In this document: positions 13,875-25,699 of the stretch, in pieces
Layout of the letters: the number at the start of each line of letters is the position of its first letter
Position numbering within the stretch: position 1 is the stretch's first letter
Origin: Torreya grandis
Taxonomy: Eukaryota; Streptophyta; Pinopsida; Cupressales; Taxaceae
Reading direction: 5' to 3'
Length of the DNA stretch: 64,000 nucleotides
Assembly (NCBI GenBank): GCA_037957365.1
Contig: JARHVA010002682.1
Coordinates: 895,001-959,000, forward strand
Notes under the pieces: generated by a model
Told to the model about the DNA's origin: nothing
The model's input: the letters and a program-made list of their open reading frames with translations, nothing else
Database searches by the model: none
Translations under genes and position numbers: made by a program

Positions 13875-14696
13875 ATGAGAATTTATCTTCAAAATCAACA
13901 ATAGACTTCATTAAAAAACGTGGAAATATAGATAGAATCCCTCAGGTATTATACTCAAGCTCAAAACATAGTAAATTATTGCGAACTACTTGCATAACTA
14001 GATTGAAATCAGGCCTTAACTAGTTGTTCTCTTATGAATCTTACTTATAACTGTTCATAGTTCAACAGTTGTTCTCTTATGAATCTTATAACTGTTTTCA
14101 TAGTTCAACTGTCAAAAACATCTCGCATGTAATCCTTATATTTTTGTGGTATCAGGTTTTAGGAATTATTAAGACATGTGTGCCAAACAAGCTAGGTTGC
14201 ATGTTTGTCACATTGAAGGTAAATTGTTCATTTTAATAAATTCAGACCATATACAAATCAAATTTTGAATTAATGTGCAAATTGAGATTTTATTTTCATT
14301 TTATAGGATCTTACTGGAACCATTGCTGGTAGCATACATCATAAAGTCTTGGAAGAATCACAAATTGGTAGGGATATCTCCGTTGGTGCAGTGCTTCTTC
14401 TCCGTCAGGTGCTTGCTATCTTGAATGTATTTAACATATTTGTTATAGATAATATACATTATTAACAGACAGTGCAGAAAGGATATTTAAGGGTTTGCTG
14501 ATTGAAACAAAGGTTTTGCATGAGAAGCAGCTCAAACAAATGGCAGAAATTTCCATTTAATTTAACATTATATTCTTTGTTATTTCTCAATAGATGCTAA
14601 ATAACAGTGTAAAACAATTTGGATTTACAGGTGGTTGTGTTTTCTCCAACTCCATGGGCGCACTATTTGAATATTACCCTGAACAATGTTGTGAAG
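13875..14696 (+). CDS. HROB: HROB homologue, OB-fold exons (internal part of the gene, four exons)
   Basis: Four small exons at 13875-13945, 14156-14218, 14307-14408 and 14631-14696 have AG/GT borders and a continuous phase; the first begins in the middle of a codon. They encode about 100 residues of the DUF4539 OB-fold of HROB. It begins near 'RGNIDRIPQVLGIIKTC', continues with 'VTLKDLTGTIAGSIH' and 'DISVGAVLLLRQ', and ends 'VVVFSPTPWAHYLNITLNN'. In animals HROB is a nuclear protein that recruits the MCM8-MCM9 helicase for DNA synthesis in homologous recombination and crosslink repair; the same role here is inferred. No frameshift or stop is present. The next exon lies 43 kb downstream. Upstream exons were not found. 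A 28-bp open piece at 13314-13341 with AG/GT borders keeps the phase but is too short to accept. Confidence 0.85.
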
Positions 14697-14899
14697 GTAA
14701 ATTTTTCGTTTCCTAAATTTGATTGATTTGTTATAACTATAATGGGCTTTTGCATAAATAAGGTAGTCTTGAAAGTGCATTATGATGACTAATACACATT
14801 TTTACATGTTTATATATAGACATTTATATCACATTTATTTAGTACTATATTATGCCTTTGGGGTGGGCTATTGTGCCATTTTTAACATTACAATGGTTT

Positions 14900-15014
14900 T
14901 GTAGACCATTGATTTAAATTCAAGCATTATTTTGGTAGCTGTTTGTTATGTTATTATTCTCTTGTCAGCTTTAGGTAGTATTTTAATGACTCTTTAGTTA
15001 TGTTAAGTTGTAGT
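14900..15014 (+). repeat. Truncated 5' LTR of an old gypsy element
   Basis: TGTAGACC at 14900 and the following 115 bases match the start of the LTR at 23193 (shared GTTATGTTATT.TTCTC and TTTAGGTAG blocks). The match stops abruptly at 15014, where gag-like sequence begins. The rest of the LTR and the leader are therefore deleted. Confidence 0.55.
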
Positions 15015-15400
15015 ATTCTTGAATTCAAGAATGCAATAATCACCATCGTATCTGAAAATAGCCCTGACATAGAGCATATGACGACATACCTAATATCAGA
15101 GGTAACATTGGACACTGGAGAGAACAAGAAGCATAAGAATGAACCCACTTTTGAGCCTCCATTGTAAATTGATCAAGCGATCGACCCCATGGTCCTGACA
15201 ATGAATCTAACTCGACGACCGGTAGTAGTGCATATGGAGATACTTAGGAAAAACATGGAGGACACCATTGGAGATGGTGGTTCGGGTGTTAATGTTTGAG
15301 TGACACTTGGAAAAGTCTCAAGAAGCAAACTATCTAGCTTCTAACATTCCAATTGGTGGGAGCAGACTAGTATGGTAGACAGGTATTGGGTATACTGATA
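15015..15400 (+). pseudogene. Gag fragment, first partial copy
   Basis: This segment is a diverged copy of 18205-18487: both contain AAGAATGCAATAA.CACCAT and GGACACTTGGAAAAGTCTCA. It encodes a broken piece of a plant gypsy gag leader. It lies directly against the truncated LTR and is followed by about 2.3 kb of unrelated DNA. Confidence 0.5.
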
Positions 15401-17650
15401 AGTGATCCGTATGATGCCCATAAGGTGCACAATGGACAAAACTACAACTATTTAAACTTAACATAGTTGCAGAATTGTAGAACATACAATGAAATTTGAA
15501 CAGGATGCGGAACAACCATTACACATTCAAATACACAAAGATTAGCATAATAAAGCTACTTCTATTCAATGGAAAGAATACGGTATTGGTACATATGCAT
15601 ACAATACAAGTAACACTGAGATTGAGAATTCCTGTGATCAAAAAGGGGTGGACACTTCCTTACTGACTTGCCTAGTCTGGACATGATTAAAATGATCAGC
15701 ATATGTTAGATACTCAAGGCATGCTAACATGTGAGAGAGGTGACCATCTTGATGCAGGTCTGATATTTGCTATTGAATAGCTTACAATATATATCATTAC
15801 AAGAACATAGTTACAATAGATGATGGTCACAAAAGAGGACTATTACAAGAATGATCCATTTTCTACCAAGTGAAGGTTCGCCTTCTGCTCGAGTGACAAT
15901 TCGCCTTCTTGCAGGTGTGATGTTTGGACTTTCGGATGCGCGGGATGCTAAAAAGTGTCACCTACTGTGGCATGATGTGGTGCAAAGTGTCCATGTGGCT
16001 ATTGAGTCTTGCACATGGTTCAAGTGTGCAAGCATGCAAGGGTGGTGCAGAGGTTGCATGGGTAGTGCACATTGACACAATGATGTATACGTTGCACGGG
16101 ATCACACTAGCATGCGCAGTATACCCCTTGATGTTGTGGAAGCATGTAAGAGTGTAAAGAGTCTCGATGGATGTCGCAAGCTGCCTCAAAGATTCGCAAA
16201 TTGCGTGGATTGTGTATTTGCTGCATTATGCGGTACACACAACCTTTCCCTAGTGCTTTGTGTCAACTTGGGGTGTTCCAATCAATTTGAGAAATGCCTA
16301 CGAGAAGCGCCAAAATGTTGGTATTATGGTGCAGAGGTTGGTGTGAAGTTCAACTTGTGAAGAAGTCCATGGTGTCGTGCACTACCTTGAGGTGAGCTAA
16401 TCAAGTGAAGCATCACTCAAGGAATGTTGACTATGATGACGCCTATCCGGGTAAGCCATTTGGATGGAGTGACGTGACGTGGAGTGGCATTGTAGTATGT
16501 AGGCTGCACAAAGTCTATGCTACGTAGAATGCAGAGTTGTGTTGAATGGTGTTGCACACACTTGTCTATTGGTCTAAAGAAGGCCTATCAAATCATGTAG
16601 ATGTATTTTAGAATACTCTGATGCAAGCACAAGAGAGGGGGTCCACTTAAGGACTACCTTTATCTCTGTTTGGCTTGGTTAATTAGTCTCCCATGGACAC
16701 ACATTAGCACATTATTCAGACTTGACACATTTCAATACACCATATTTATTCCATTCAACATGTTACAAAGAACTAAATGTACACACTTCACTCTTCCACA
16801 TGACTATACAGGTTTATTACAATACATGAAGAAGATCGAGACTCTCGTATAGTCCCCCCTGGATTGAAACAACTCTCTATTCTACTTTTGGAGAGTTTTG
16901 CTCCTCCACAACTAACCTCACCCTCTCTAAAAACTGTTTTTTTTCCTTTTATTCTAGTATCCATCTGACAACCTTAGCTTCGTGGGGTGTATCTTCGACT
17001 TCCTCGATCTTAACAAAACACAAGAGTTTGGCGGCTTTCAGTTTCCATAACTATTAAGATTAAATGCCAAATTGTTAGCAACAACTCCTACATGTCACAA
17101 AACAAAAACAGTCACACGTACTTGTCATACAAAAACGCAAGACCTCTAGGCAATCAGAGATTCAACACATGAAATGATCAATGAAACTCCAAGTACCTCC
17201 AAAAATCTTTGCTACTCGTGCTACTGCATTGAAGAACCAATTTTTGTTGGCTATGAATGCTCAAGTGACATTCTAGGCTGAACGACAGTTGTCAAAACTC
17301 TTAATACATTAGCGTTGTAACTCTAAATGATTTGAACTTAATGCACAACTCGTACCATACATCTTTTATGACCTCAAAAAATCTCTCCTACTAGTTCGTC
17401 ATTGCGCTAAAGAATCATCTTGCCAAATGTTTGTGACTTAAGATTTGACGCAGACTGACATAAGTGTATGAAAGATCTCCGCTCTATTTCGCGACAAATG
17501 AATACTTTTGCAACATCATTCTCAGAGGTTCACAAGCTCACTAAAACAAGGCCACAGACACAACACAAAACAAAAACCTAATCTAACATATTTTTGGTTG
17601 ATGCAAGATTGCCCTTTGCCTTGGATGCTCTTACATCACACTTGTGTGAC
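15401..17650. other. No gene seen
   Basis: Non-coding sequence that separates the first gag fragment from the second. Short overlapping frames around 15850-16360 have no recognisable motif. It may be an insertion into the old gypsy element, but I could not define its ends. Confidence 0.35.
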
Positions 17651-17719
17651 CAAGTACTGACAAGAGTACCAAAATGAGAAGGTAGTCTTGAGAGACCCCT
17701 CTTGTGCTTAGATCAATGG

Positions 17720-19661
17720 GACAAAAGGTATTTATTGGAAACTAACCCTTTTAGTTTAATTTTGTAGTCATCTCATTGCTAAAGAAGGCCTAAGAGACAG
17801 TGTCGTGTCGAGGCTAGTTTGTAGCTACCAAAGCCGACCAAAATTGGAAGGAAAATTTACTCTTCATTAAAAACAAAGGTCAGAAATATGTTATAGATAT
17901 GAAGCGTTAGGCATTAAACAAGGAATCAACCTCATCTAACTCGTCGGACTTGGACTCCGAAGAAGTGTGCTCAAAAGATGGAAATTGAGATACTAATCAC
18001 TCGAGCACAAGCAAAGAAAGCCACATAGCCCTACCCAAGAATAGAGAAGCAAAGACTAGTGGAGGCTAGACTGGAAGTCAAGAAGGTTGTGGTTGAAGAA
18101 CAAAGAGAATCCCATGAGCATATAAGGATGGTGGTGACCAACCGACTTGAGTTAGAGAGCAATTGCAATACAAATCTTGCAAACTACTATACCTATAAAG
18201 ATTTGTTGCATAATATTCTCAAACTTAAGAATGCAATAACCACCATTGTATCTGATAATGGCCCCAACATAGAGCATGTGATGACACACCTAATATTAGA
18301 GGTAATGCCAAACAAAGAATCTAGCTCGACAACAAACACGGCAAACACCTTTGTCGGTGGTGGTTTAGTTGTCAACTTTCTTTTACAGGACACTTGGAAA
18401 AGTCTCAGGTAGCCAACTATCTGGCCTTTGACATTCTAATTGGAGGAAGCATACCAATATGACATAAAGGCATTAGGTGTACTGATGGGGCAAATGGTAT
18501 TTATTGGAACCCATCCTTTTTGTTGAATTTTTTAGTCATCTCATTGCAAAAGAAGGCCTATAGTGCATCGTTGCGTCAAGGCTGGTTGATAGCAACCAAA
18601 GTTGATCACAATTGCAAGGAAAATCTATTCTCCAATTGAAAACAAAGGCCGAAAATGTGATAGATTTGAATAGTTAGGCAATAAATGAGGAGCCATCCTT
18701 AATTGACTTGTTGAACTCGGATTTTGAAAAAGAGTGCTCAGAAGATGGAAACTAATGTACTATGGAGCCGAATGATGAAGGGACTTGGAGGTACAACCAT
18801 GTTTTGAAGATGAGACAAACTCCCTCAACGGTTTGTTCCATTGGCAAATAGAAGACTATGAGGTGTTCCAACTAGATGACAATAGAATTGAAATTACGGA
18901 GATAAATGACGACTTACAAAGAAATGACCAAAACCAGAAATTGGTGATGCCAAGTCCTTCTGAACCATCAATGTCAAGTCAACTTACCCAATTGGATTTA
19001 AAAAATAGGAAGTCAAGGCTGAAAAATTAGATGGTAAGCTAGCCCACCAGTTTGAAAGTGTAGCCAGCATGAAGTTCAAAGGGTTGACCAAAGTGAACAT
19101 GGACACGGGGTCTAAGGATAAAATTACATTCGAAGGTGACGTATGAACTCACAAAACATGTCCTATTTCTAAAGATGGTTGGATGCAAGTATGATCTCTC
19201 TAGGTGAACAACGAGTCATGGAACATCGGGCAACCACAATCATGTCGAGGTAGAGGAGGCATTATTGCAACTAATACTTGTAGCGCATGAATTTTAAACC
19301 GAAGGCAATTGTATTAAAGAGACAAAGGCAACATGAGCTTGATACAGATTTAAGGCACAAGAATTTCATGTCTAGGGAACTTATTTAAAAAGATAAAGGT
19401 TGATGAGAAATACAACCCGAAACATTAAAATTAATGTGGCTTAGATTGTTTAAGATTCGAGAAATTTTGGAACCTGGAATAGTTAGGCTCGAGAAATTGG
19501 ATGGGAGGATGGTCAACGATACTTTGAATGGTTGAAAGTTAAGATTATATCGGTTGGGAACAAAAAATGCCAATATGATTAATATTGAGCCTCTAAGTAT
19601 GGAAGTCAATGTTCTTGAATTATTGGGGCCCATCATCCAAAAAAGAGAAAGGTATGGTTAT
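17720..19661 (+). pseudogene. Gypsy gag region with an internal tandem duplication
   Basis: Two direct copies of about 265 bp, near 17725-17990 and 18490-18755, share GGTATTTATTGGAA, AGTCATCTCATTGC and AAGAAGGCCTA. The frame 18059-18412 is rich in charged residues and looks like a coiled-coil gag leader. The frame 18785-19030 contains 'LNGLFHWQIEDYEVFQLDD', a pattern I associate loosely with conifer-type gypsy gag. Stops and frame changes make the region non-functional. The sequence is interrupted at 19661 by the solo LTR and seems to continue after 22101. Confidence 0.45.
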
Positions 19662-19829
19662 TGTTGACATTTTTACCCCATAGGGCAAAATTGTCAACCT
19701 TACTATTCGGAAGATGGTCTTATGTGCCAGTTTGTCTTGTGAATCAGTTTTGGGTACTGAATAATCAAAAGGAAAAGGTTTTGCAAAGTTCAATCAAAAT
19801 GCTTATTTACAGCGACCCAAGGAGCCATC

Positions 19830-20960
19830 TACAGCCAGGTATAAGCCAAGGAAAGAGCCTACAACAAAGGAAATTACAAAGGAAAGAGCCTACATCAAAG
19901 GAAATTACAAAGGAAAGAGCCTACAACAAAGGAAATTACAAAGGAAGATATCCTTCAGAAAAAAGTCCGAAGGAATTCCTTCAGACTTTTTGTTCGAAGG
20001 AATACTTCGGAGAATAAACAAAGAAAAGTCTGCCAAAAACAAAAAGCCCAAGGAGTAATTCCTTTGGACAAAAGTCCGAAGAAATCCGAGAGAGAAGTCA
20101 GAAAATCTGAAAGGTTAAAGGAATAAGGACACCTGCAAAAAATCCGGGTGCCCTACAAAAAACCCGGGTGCCCTACAAAAACCCTGGGTGCCCTACAATT
20201 TTTTCGAAAAGCCATTTTTGAGAGACACAAACCCTTGCAGAGGGCACTTGATTGGTGACAGGGCCTTTGTGTATTTTCCGAAGGGCATTCTGCTAATGGT
20301 AAAGACAAAGACAAAGGACTAATTCCTTTGAATAAAAAGTCCGAAGAAATTCGGAGAATTTACAAGGAAGAAAAAAACCTGTGGAATAAAGTCTGAAGGC
20401 AAAAGAGAAAAACAAAGGAAAGATATCCTTCGGACAAAAGTCCAAAGGAATTCCTTCGGACTTTTTGTCCGAAGGATTAATGCTGAAAAGTTGGCGAACA
20501 CAAAGTCCGCAGAAATTCAAAGGGTTAAGCCGCGCACAAAGCCCGCAGGAAAAAGTCCGTAGGAATTCAAAGGAACACAAAGCCCGCGGAAAAAAAGTCC
20601 AAGAAAGTCAAAGGGAAATAAAGCCGAAGGAAAAGAAAAGGCCAAGGATAAAGTCTCAGACTTTTTGTCCCAAGAGCGAAGTCCGAAGGCAGAGAAAGAC
20701 AAATTGTCCTCTAGAAAGTGGACTAACAAAAGATCCGAAGAAAAATCCAAGACCAAGGAGATATCCGAAGGGAATTAGACCAAAGGGAAGCCAAAAAGTC
20801 CGAAAGAAATGGATATCCTTCAGACAAATTTGTCCGAAGGATTCCTTCAGAAAGCTTGGCCAAAGAACGGAAAGTCCGTAGAAAGACAAATACAGACAGA
20901 GGTCAGGAAGAAGAATTCTAGATTTAGTCAAGAGAAATCATGGACAGTTGGGCCGAGAGA
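19830..20960. repeat. Dense degenerate array of CCGAAGGA / TCCTTCGGA words
   Basis: More than twenty copies of TCCGAAG or its inverse CTTCGGA lie in 1.1 kb, often paired into near-palindromes such as GTCCGAAGGAATTCCTTC. Within the array are a 31-bp unit repeated three times (19849-19942) and a 20-bp unit repeated three times (20136-20195). The plus strand is strongly purine-rich. Basic low-complexity open frames on both strands (for example 20465-20881) come from this repetition and are not credible genes. Confidence 0.75.
20136..20195. repeat. Tandem repeat, 3 x 20 bp
   Basis: The unit CAAAAAA(T/C)CCGGGTGCCCTA, with one variant reading CCTGGG, starts at 20136, 20156 and 20176. It lies inside the LTR motif array. 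Confidence 0.85.
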
Positions 20961-22101
20961 TACCCATGCACAAACAAAAGACAGAGTCAATGTGGAAATT
21001 CCATGCTAGAGCTAATTACGGTTGACTAGTCAAGGCTTCAATTGATTGGTTGTTGAAGTCAAGTTTATCTTCAAACGTTCAAACTCAGCGTTTCAAACGT
21101 TCCAACTCAGTGCTTCAAACGTTCCAACTCGGCCTCCAACGGATCAAGTCAGAGTTCTAAAATTGACATTGGCGTGGATTTCCATGCAAAGAGAGGTGGG
21201 CATTTCAATAAACAAAGACAAGTCCACTTCCTCTAATGCCAAGGAGCTTCATGCAAAGACAAGAACACTTCCTCTAGAGCCAAGGAGCTTCATGCAAAGA
21301 CAAAGGGAAAACATATTTTATTGAAAGACAAAGTCAACCTTGAGTTAATCTAAGTTGATCCTCCTCTTCTTTTTTTCAACGCCAATCTTTTGGCTTTTGT
21401 AATTCTCTATAAGTTGGCTTTCAGCGTTAATTAAAATCATCTCTCTCTTGGCAAGACCAGACTCTGCCATTGGTGAGTTGTGTAACCTCTTCAATCAATA
21501 GAAAGACTGTACTTTCAGGCTTCAAGTGCTAGCATAGTGTATATTCATTCAGCAATTTGCATATGTGGTAGATTTCTCTCCCTTCCCAAATTCTGATTCG
21601 TATCTAGTTGCTAGCTTATCGTATTATGTAGGATATGTTAAGTGTTCTTTATGTCTTTTGCTGAAGCTGTAAGTGGATGTTAGGTGGCTGCAAAGTGTCT
21701 TGTATCAGACCTCTCTCCATTGTTTTCCCTCATGTTCTGGTCATTGGATTGAACCTTCTCACGAAATACTTATGCATAGTGATCGATTGAAATCGAAGGT
21801 CTTCCTTTTGCCTTGTTTGTTCAGTGTTCAAGGTTCCAAGTAGAGTGGATCAATTTTTTGGTATATCACCGTTATTAGGTAGGATTTCCCCTTAAAGTTT
21901 CCTTCTCCCTTTTCCATGGTAGTCCGTAGCACAGAGTAGAGATCCTCATTGATACATCTTATAGGGACCAACGTTCTTTGGAGGTTCTTCTCACCATTGA
22001 GGCATCCACCCTCGTGAGAAGATCCCATTGTTTCAACCGGATAGAGGATTGGCCATTTCATGCACGTTTTTGATTCAGGGCGCAGCTCCAGCTTGACAAC
22101 A

Positions 22102-23192
22102 ATTATTATTAATGAAGTGCTCTATATTGGAAGAAATTAAAATAAAGAGCCTGACAGAAGCAAAGCTGGGTGCTTAAATGGAGAAAAATACACTTGTTTC
22201 CTTAAAAATATGTTTGGAAGGTTTGTTAGACTGTTGTGAAGTTTTGGGTAGTTTTGTTACAGTACCATACATCCACTCCAAGGAGGACCCACTGTTCGCC
22301 CATGAGGCCATGTATGTCAAATAAGCTCAATTTTATGCTCCTTTTCTGTATGTCCTTCCTGCTGCACATCCGTACAGCCAACATGAATTCACACTGATAT
22401 ACTACTTGGTCTCCAACCATATGGCATCCACAAAGCACCATCTGCCGTATGCTTCCGTTGCTCCAATGTATGCCTATAATGCTGCATTGTACGATTCTTC
22501 TCCATTTTCAAGTGGACAAAGTCAATTTTTCAGTTGTACGCTAATATTTCTTTGTTGTGCTGCTGACTTGCTGTAAATCCATGGACCCTACTTCTATGAG
22601 ATTGACCGTACAAACGAATACAATGATTGTGCAGATTGCTATAATGACCATACAGATTGCTATAGTACGCTATGATCTGATACAATTAATGTATGACTGC
22701 TACATTGTTTTGCTACAATGATTGTACGGTCTTCTACGGTGACCGTATGGTAACTACAATGTTTTTGCTACAGCAATGTGCAGCTGCTATGGTATTCTGT
22801 TATGATGACCATACTGCTGATACAGTGTTTTCCCACAATGCCATACGACTGCAACAGTGATCGTGTGGCTGCTATACTGTTTTGCTACAATGATTTATTT
22901 AATTTTTTAGAAATTTCAGTGTCCTAAAGATACAAAAAAACCAGTTGTTGGATTTGTGGGGTTTAAAAAACAATTTTAGGCAATAGTTTTTTGTCGACAA
23001 AATTAGACTGCATAACTTGTTTATACAAACTGGAATTTTTGCCCAAATATTTTCAGCAAGGGTATCTTGAAGTTTCAACAATAACAACTCCTCCAAGAAT
23101 ATCTTCCCTCTTCACTCTTCGTTCTCATTTTTATCATGTTGTATTTGGGTTGTGTTGGAAGGGATTCCGACTTGTTTTAATAGAGGGGATAA
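22102..23192 (+). pseudogene. Rest of the old gypsy internal region, with degenerate repeats
   Basis: After the solo LTR the plus strand shows a broken proline/tyrosine-rich coding stretch (about 22255-22510) of the kind seen in plant gag proteins, then the repeat block 22600-22885. The stretch ends at a purine tract AGAGGGGATAA (23182-23192), which would be the polypurine tract directly before the 3' LTR. No reverse transcriptase or integrase was seen, so the element was non-autonomous or has lost its pol gene. Confidence 0.4.
22600..22885. repeat. Degenerate short tandem repeats of about 18-22 bp
   Basis: Variants of GCTACAATGATTGTACGG recur about a dozen times with changing spacing and many substitutions. 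No coding sense is visible. The block lies in the internal region of the old gypsy element. Confidence 0.6.
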
Positions 23193-23535
23193 TGTAGACA
23201 GCGGATTTGAACACAAACATTGTTTTTGTAGCCGACTTTGTTATGTTATTGTTCTCTTGTCGGCTTTAGGTAGCGTCTTAATGACTCGTTAGTTATGTTC
23301 AGTTGTAGCTGATAGTTGTGTTTTAATTGACAACCATTGGGTCTTTTGCTATATAAATGATTTGATTCATGTCGGGGTAAGGGTACTGATGTGATAGGCT
23401 CTCCTTGTATTGAGCAATTGTTTTGAACTCTAGCTTATGTAATAAAGTTGTGATTGTGTTATGTTCTTTAGTGCTTTATTGTGGTATATGCTTTTAATGA
23501 AGCTGTTATTCTCTGGTAGGTGTAGCTTTTATAGC
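23193..23535 (+). repeat. 3' LTR of the old gypsy element (right end approximate)
   Basis: It starts TGTAGACAGCGG directly after a purine tract and matches the truncated LTR at 14900 over its first 115 bases. A TATA-like CTATATAAATG near 23350 and AATAAAG near 23440 fit promoter and polyadenylation sites of an LTR. The right end could not be fixed by a target duplication. Confidence 0.5.
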
Positions 23536-23905
23536 AAATGGGTTTAAATTGTGAGTTGGTCAAGACTTTGATGCTTGAAGACTGCTAATATATGCAATGC
23601 ATCAACAATCCATCTAAATGGATTCAATCTATTAGTATATTTTTCAACCCCAATAAAGTGAATAAAGCAAACTTATCTTTCACAACCATGGTACTTCTGG
23701 TGATAGCTAAATTTATATTATTTTGTTTCCATTATACATGCCTCATAGGAAATCAATGGTTCTTGGGAGGTTGTGTTTGTGCGTGCTTTGTTTGCACTAT
23801 GCACACGTAACATGGTTGACCAATGACAACTGATATTAGGGATTCTATCATGGAATTATGATAAATAATATATTAGTAATGGTGCATCATAGAAAGAAAG
23901 AAATA
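23536..23905. repeat. Intron DNA; its end is duplicated at 38340-38460
   Basis: From about 23770 to 23905 the sequence (CACGTAACATGGTTGACCAA and what follows) recurs at 38350-38455. The copy at 38.4 kb continues directly into ACATGATTGGAAACAATTACA, whereas here the 14-kb LINE/gypsy block intervenes and the matching continuation appears at 37914. This supports an old tandem duplication, one copy of which received the insertion. Confidence 0.55.
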
Positions 23906-24133
23906 AGAAATTATATTAATGTCCACAGATGACCAAAAGTAGGTCAATGGGACTTGAGGATACAACCGTTAACAATAGAAGGTTCAAGGAAAGAGAACCC
24001 ACAAAGCTAAAGTACATAAGACAAGGTACAACAATGTGCCACAACCAAAGGTGGTAATGGAACCAATACAAATAGCAATGGGGGAAGAACAAGAGCCCCC
24101 ACAAGCATGTGCTGATGAAGACTGGACGATCCA
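23906..24133 (-). mobile_element. 3' end of a minus-strand LINE, cut off by a gypsy insertion
   Basis: On the minus strand this reads as the 3' end of a non-LTR retrotransposon. The terminal sequence around 23925-23960 (GATGACCAAAAGTAGGTCAATGG on plus) recurs at 49530-49555. The body of the LINE resumes at 35989, on the other side of the gypsy element. A possible target duplication is ATAGA, at 23900-23904 and near 37905. The linkage is inferred from position and order. Confidence 0.45.
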
Positions 24134-25698
24134 TGAGGCTCTGGGTCACTAGATCAAACCACACATCACTGTAGTTGCACATCCATTCTTCTGCTAACAT
24201 TGGCCCCTGCATCAACAAGTTCTTCACCCACGTGCTAGTTTGTTCCTAGCAATTCCACTCTTGCATTACCGCATAGCTCCTGTAGTGTTAGTACTATAGC
24301 CAACAACTCATCACTAATGATAATCAGTGATGTCACTGCACTTTTCATTTATGAAGCGGTTGATACCAATTGTTGTAATGGTTTAGATGATGCTTTATCT
24401 CCTTGCATAGTATAATAATGTACACTTCCCTTGTTTGGAGGCTAGCATCGTATTGAGCAGAACCATAGAGGAATAGAGTTAGGAAGTTCTTTGACAACAG
24501 AGATTTGATCTCTCAGATATCGTACAAGACTTAGCATCTAAGTCACAAGGTTCGAGTTCAACAAGGATAAAATTTGGTTCGAGTTTGAGTTTGGAAAAAA
24601 TCGAAAAAAAATCAACATTAAATTCAAAACGTAAAAAAAATAAAAAACATAATTAAAAAATAATAAAAAATAAAAACATAATTATAAAAAAATTAATAAT
24701 AATAAAAATAAAAATAAAAACATAATTAAAAAATATAAAAAATAAAACATAATTATAAAAAATTAAATTCAAAATGTAAAAAAACATAAAAACATAATGA
24801 TAAAAAAATAAAATATATAATTAAAAAATTAAAGTCATGAAAATAAATTATACAGTTAAAACAAAACTATAAATATAAACAAAATAAAAAACAAAACATA
24901 AAATCAAATAAAACTAGATTCAAAATTATAATCAAAATAAAATATGAAAACATAAAATAAAATAAAATAAATTAAAACAAACAAAACTAGTTAAAACCTA
25001 AAAACCTAATAACAAACCATCTGCCATCAACCTACTATGTCAACCTCATCTACTTTGAACTTGCTTCCCCTGTCAATGGCCTTTCTTCAAGTGAAGCATG
25101 TAGACATCAATATTACCTTTTGGAGTCTTGGATTGTCAAGTAATGCACAGACATTGGACTGAATTTTTGTTTGCGGAGGCGGCAATGAGGAGTAATTTTG
25201 TGCATGTAGCGAATCGATAGATTGAGCGAAGAGTATTGAAGGCCCGCTAGATGCTGCAGGTAAGTTATATAACCGTAAGGTCATAAGGGTTTTGTATCCG
25301 AGATGAAATCCATGCAAGGGCAGTGGAGAAGGAGTTGTTAGGGGGCTGAGGGCCTTGATAGAAATTTATGATGCGCAAAAACACAGATAGAGACAAATGC
25401 AGTTACAAAAAAATGTAGACCTAAAAAAATGACATTTTTTCTATTTTTTTGATAGCCGAAGAAAAATTGGTGAATTTTGAATTTTATTTGAAAAATCATC
25501 GTACCTTGTGACTTAGCTTAGCATAATACAACTTTGCTATTATAGTTCTATATCAGTTGTCATTTCTTTCTTGCTTTCCTTGTTTGTCAATGCTTTGCAC
25601 TTTATATTCTTTGTCATTTAGTAATTCACTTTTGCATGTAACTCTCTTAACCAGTTTAAGTAGGTTGTCCACTTGGTCTTCTTTTGGGCCTCGGATCA
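24134..25698 (+). repeat. 5' LTR of a Ty3/gypsy element, split by a hAT insertion
   Basis: It begins TGAGGCTCTGGG and ends GGATCA, one base before a methionine-tRNA primer-binding site. Without the 979-bp hAT element and its 8-bp duplication the LTR is about 578 bp. It aligns along its length with the 3' LTR at 35395-35988; shared stretches include AGTGTTAGTA, ATTGATACCAATTGTTG and AGCATCGTATTGAGCAGAA. Confidence 0.75.
24538..25516. mobile_element. Non-autonomous hAT-type element, 979 bp
   Basis: The terminal inverted repeats start CTAAGTCACAAGGTTCGAG and CTAAGTCACAAGGTACGAT (17 of 19 bases equal). A perfect 8-bp duplication, CTTAGCAT, flanks it at 24530-24537 and 25517-25524; that length is typical of hAT transposons. 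The other LTR of the host gypsy element keeps the unoccupied site (GGCTTAGCACAA near 35790), so the insertion is proven by comparison. The inside is about 80% A+T with long runs of AAAATAAAAA on the plus strand (24590-25020). No transposase is present, so it depended on an enzyme supplied elsewhere. Confidence 0.9.
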
Positions 25699-25699
25699 G

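Larger units (their letters stand above)
19662..22101 (+). mobile_element. Solo LTR, 2.44 kb
   Basis: It starts TGTTGACATTTTTACC and ends AGCTTGACAACA, giving inverted termini of the TGTTGAC/GTCAACA type common in Ty3/gypsy LTRs. The flanking pentamers are GTTAT (19657-19661) and ATTAT (22102-22106), which match at four of five positions. No internal region or partner LTR is present, so recombination between two LTRs is the likely origin. Its first 1.3 kb carries the purine-rich motif array described separately. Confidence 0.6.

Noticed and set aside
20465..20881. Open frame of 138 codons, very basic, on the plus strand
   Set aside because: It lies in the purine-rich CCGAAGG array, and overlapping open frames occur on the other strand. 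The Lys/Arg/Pro content comes from the repeat words.
23916..24227. Minus-strand open frame of 103 codons
   Set aside because: It runs across the junction between LINE 3' end and gypsy LTR, so it cannot be a real ancestral gene.
24590..25020. Very A-rich tract as a LINE or SINE tail
   Set aside because: It lies inside an element with hAT-type inverted ends and an 8-bp duplication, so it is internal sequence of that element.
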